Positions 63,516 to 64,000 of a stretch of 64,000 bases of DNA are shown here, in pieces. A program made the position numbers and the translations under genes. Every line of letters starts with the position of its first letter. Position 1 is the first letter of the stretch. The notes below the pieces were generated by a model. That model was not told the DNA's origin. It did no database searches and was given only the letters and a program-made list of their open reading frames with translations. Origin of the DNA: Flavobacterium erciyesense (GTDB lineage: Bacteria; Bacteroidota; Bacteroidia; Flavobacteriales; Flavobacteriaceae); the NCBI RefSeq assembly GCF_018069925.1, contig NZ_JAGPXB010000007.1:1-64000 (forward strand). The letters are read 5' to 3'.

Positions 63516-64000
63516 ATGATGGTAATTAATTTTTCTCCATTCCCTATTTTACAAACCGAGCGATTGGTTTTGAGACGTTTAGATGATAGCGATGCTGCCG
63601 AATTACATGCGCTACGTTCCAATCCTCAAACAATGGAATTTATTCCACGACCACTTTTACATACTACTGAACAAGCCCTTGAACATATCAAAACAATCAA
63701 TGATAACATTGATGCCAACTTAGGAATAAATTGGGCTATATCATTTCAAGACAACCCGAAAATGATTGGTATTATTGGACATTACAGAATTAAACCTGAG
63801 AGTTACAGAGCCGAAATTGGGTACATGTTATTACCTGAACATCACGGCAAAGGAATTATTACAGAGGCAGTACAAAAAGTTGTGAAATATGGATGGGACG
63901 AGATGAACTTGCATTCCATTGAAGCCATTATCGATCCAGAAAATTATGCTTCCGCAAAAGTACTAGAGAAAAACGGATTTATTAAAGAAGGTCATTTGCG
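63516..64000 (+). CDS. GNAT N-acetyltransferase, RimJ/RimL type (partial, cut by window edge)
   Basis: The first 161 codons of a GNAT protein; it continues past the right edge. The N-terminus ILQTERLVLRRLDDSDAAEL is typical of RimJ/RimL-like acetyltransferases, and the acetyl-CoA-binding region EIGYMLLPEHHGKGIITEA carries the Q/R-x-x-G-x-G/A-like signature. The final SAKVLEKNGFIKEGHLR is the family C-terminal block, so little is missing. Start ATG at 63516 (a second ATG follows directly). It modifies an unknown amine, possibly a ribosomal protein N-terminus. Confidence 0.85.
   Translation, partial: MMVINFSPFPILQTERLVLRRLDDSDAAELHALRSNPQTMEFIPRPLLHTTEQALEHIKTINDNIDANLGINWAISFQDNPKMIGIIGHYRIKPESYRAEIGYMLLPEHHGKGIITEAVQKVVKYGWDEMNLHSIEAIIDPENYASAKVLEKNGFIKEGHL

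Noticed and set aside
1..64000. CRISPR arrays, prophage, insertion sequences or rRNA
   Set aside because: No evenly spaced direct repeats, phage structural genes, transposase genes or rRNA-like sequence were found on reading both strands.

Overview
The window is a low-GC chromosomal segment of a Bacteroidetes bacterium, most probably Flavobacterium or a close relative. Direct signs are promoters of the Bacteroidetes type (TTG, about 19 nt, TAnnTTTG), little Shine-Dalgarno sequence, two type IX secretion (T9SS) sorting domains with a PorP/SprF partner, a bacillithiol-type YtxJ protein, and an arginine pathway built around an N-acylornithine transcarbamylase. No prophage, insertion sequence, CRISPR array or rRNA was seen.

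Layout. 1-3015: the N-terminal part of a giant surface protein that runs off the left edge. 3.3-5.5 kb: histidine kinase plus LuxR-type regulator. 5.5-9.2 kb: DMT transporter, MoxR/ChlI-type AAA+ ATPase and its VWA partner. 9.5-16.2 kb: small conserved genes, a CHASE/PAS kinase with an overlapping CheY-like regulator, and a J-domain/KTSC fusion. 16.4-17.6 kb: a DUF4369-thioredoxin lipoprotein split by one in-frame TGA, then tRNA-Tyr. 18-27 kb: S9 peptidase, alcohol dehydrogenase, pentapeptide-repeat protein, miaE, glyA, fahA and a lipoprotein.

27.1-36.3 kb is a complete arginine operon: GNAT-argG-argC-argD-argF'-argB-argE-argH. It is preceded by a long structured leader with a 27-codon Thr-rich reading frame and followed by a strong terminator. 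ArgF' carries Ser at the position that decides acetyl- versus succinyl-ornithine, which predicts succinylated intermediates. The GNAT is the best candidate for the otherwise missing first step.

36.4-46.4 kb: a pair of membrane proteins, a lipoprotein, ytxJ, clpB, an amidohydrolase, a DUF808 protein and small unknowns. 46.6-56.3 kb: a PKD/SprB-repeat adhesin with a type B sorting domain and its PorP/SprF partner, an M57 (HEIGH) lipoprotein protease and an S8 protease with a type A sorting domain. 56.4-60.1 kb: agmatine to putrescine (aguB, aguA) around a choice-of-anchor I lipoprotein. The right end holds an M1 peptidase, an aldose-1-epimerase-like protein and a GNAT cut by the edge.

Most of the window is housekeeping. 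The points most worth a second look are the TGA-split thioredoxin protein, the arginine leader and succinyl-pathway prediction, the dispersed palindromic intergenic repeats (two of four copies lie inside the arginine operon), the four 172-residue repeats in the left-edge surface protein, and a predicted leaderless transcript at 15.26 kb.
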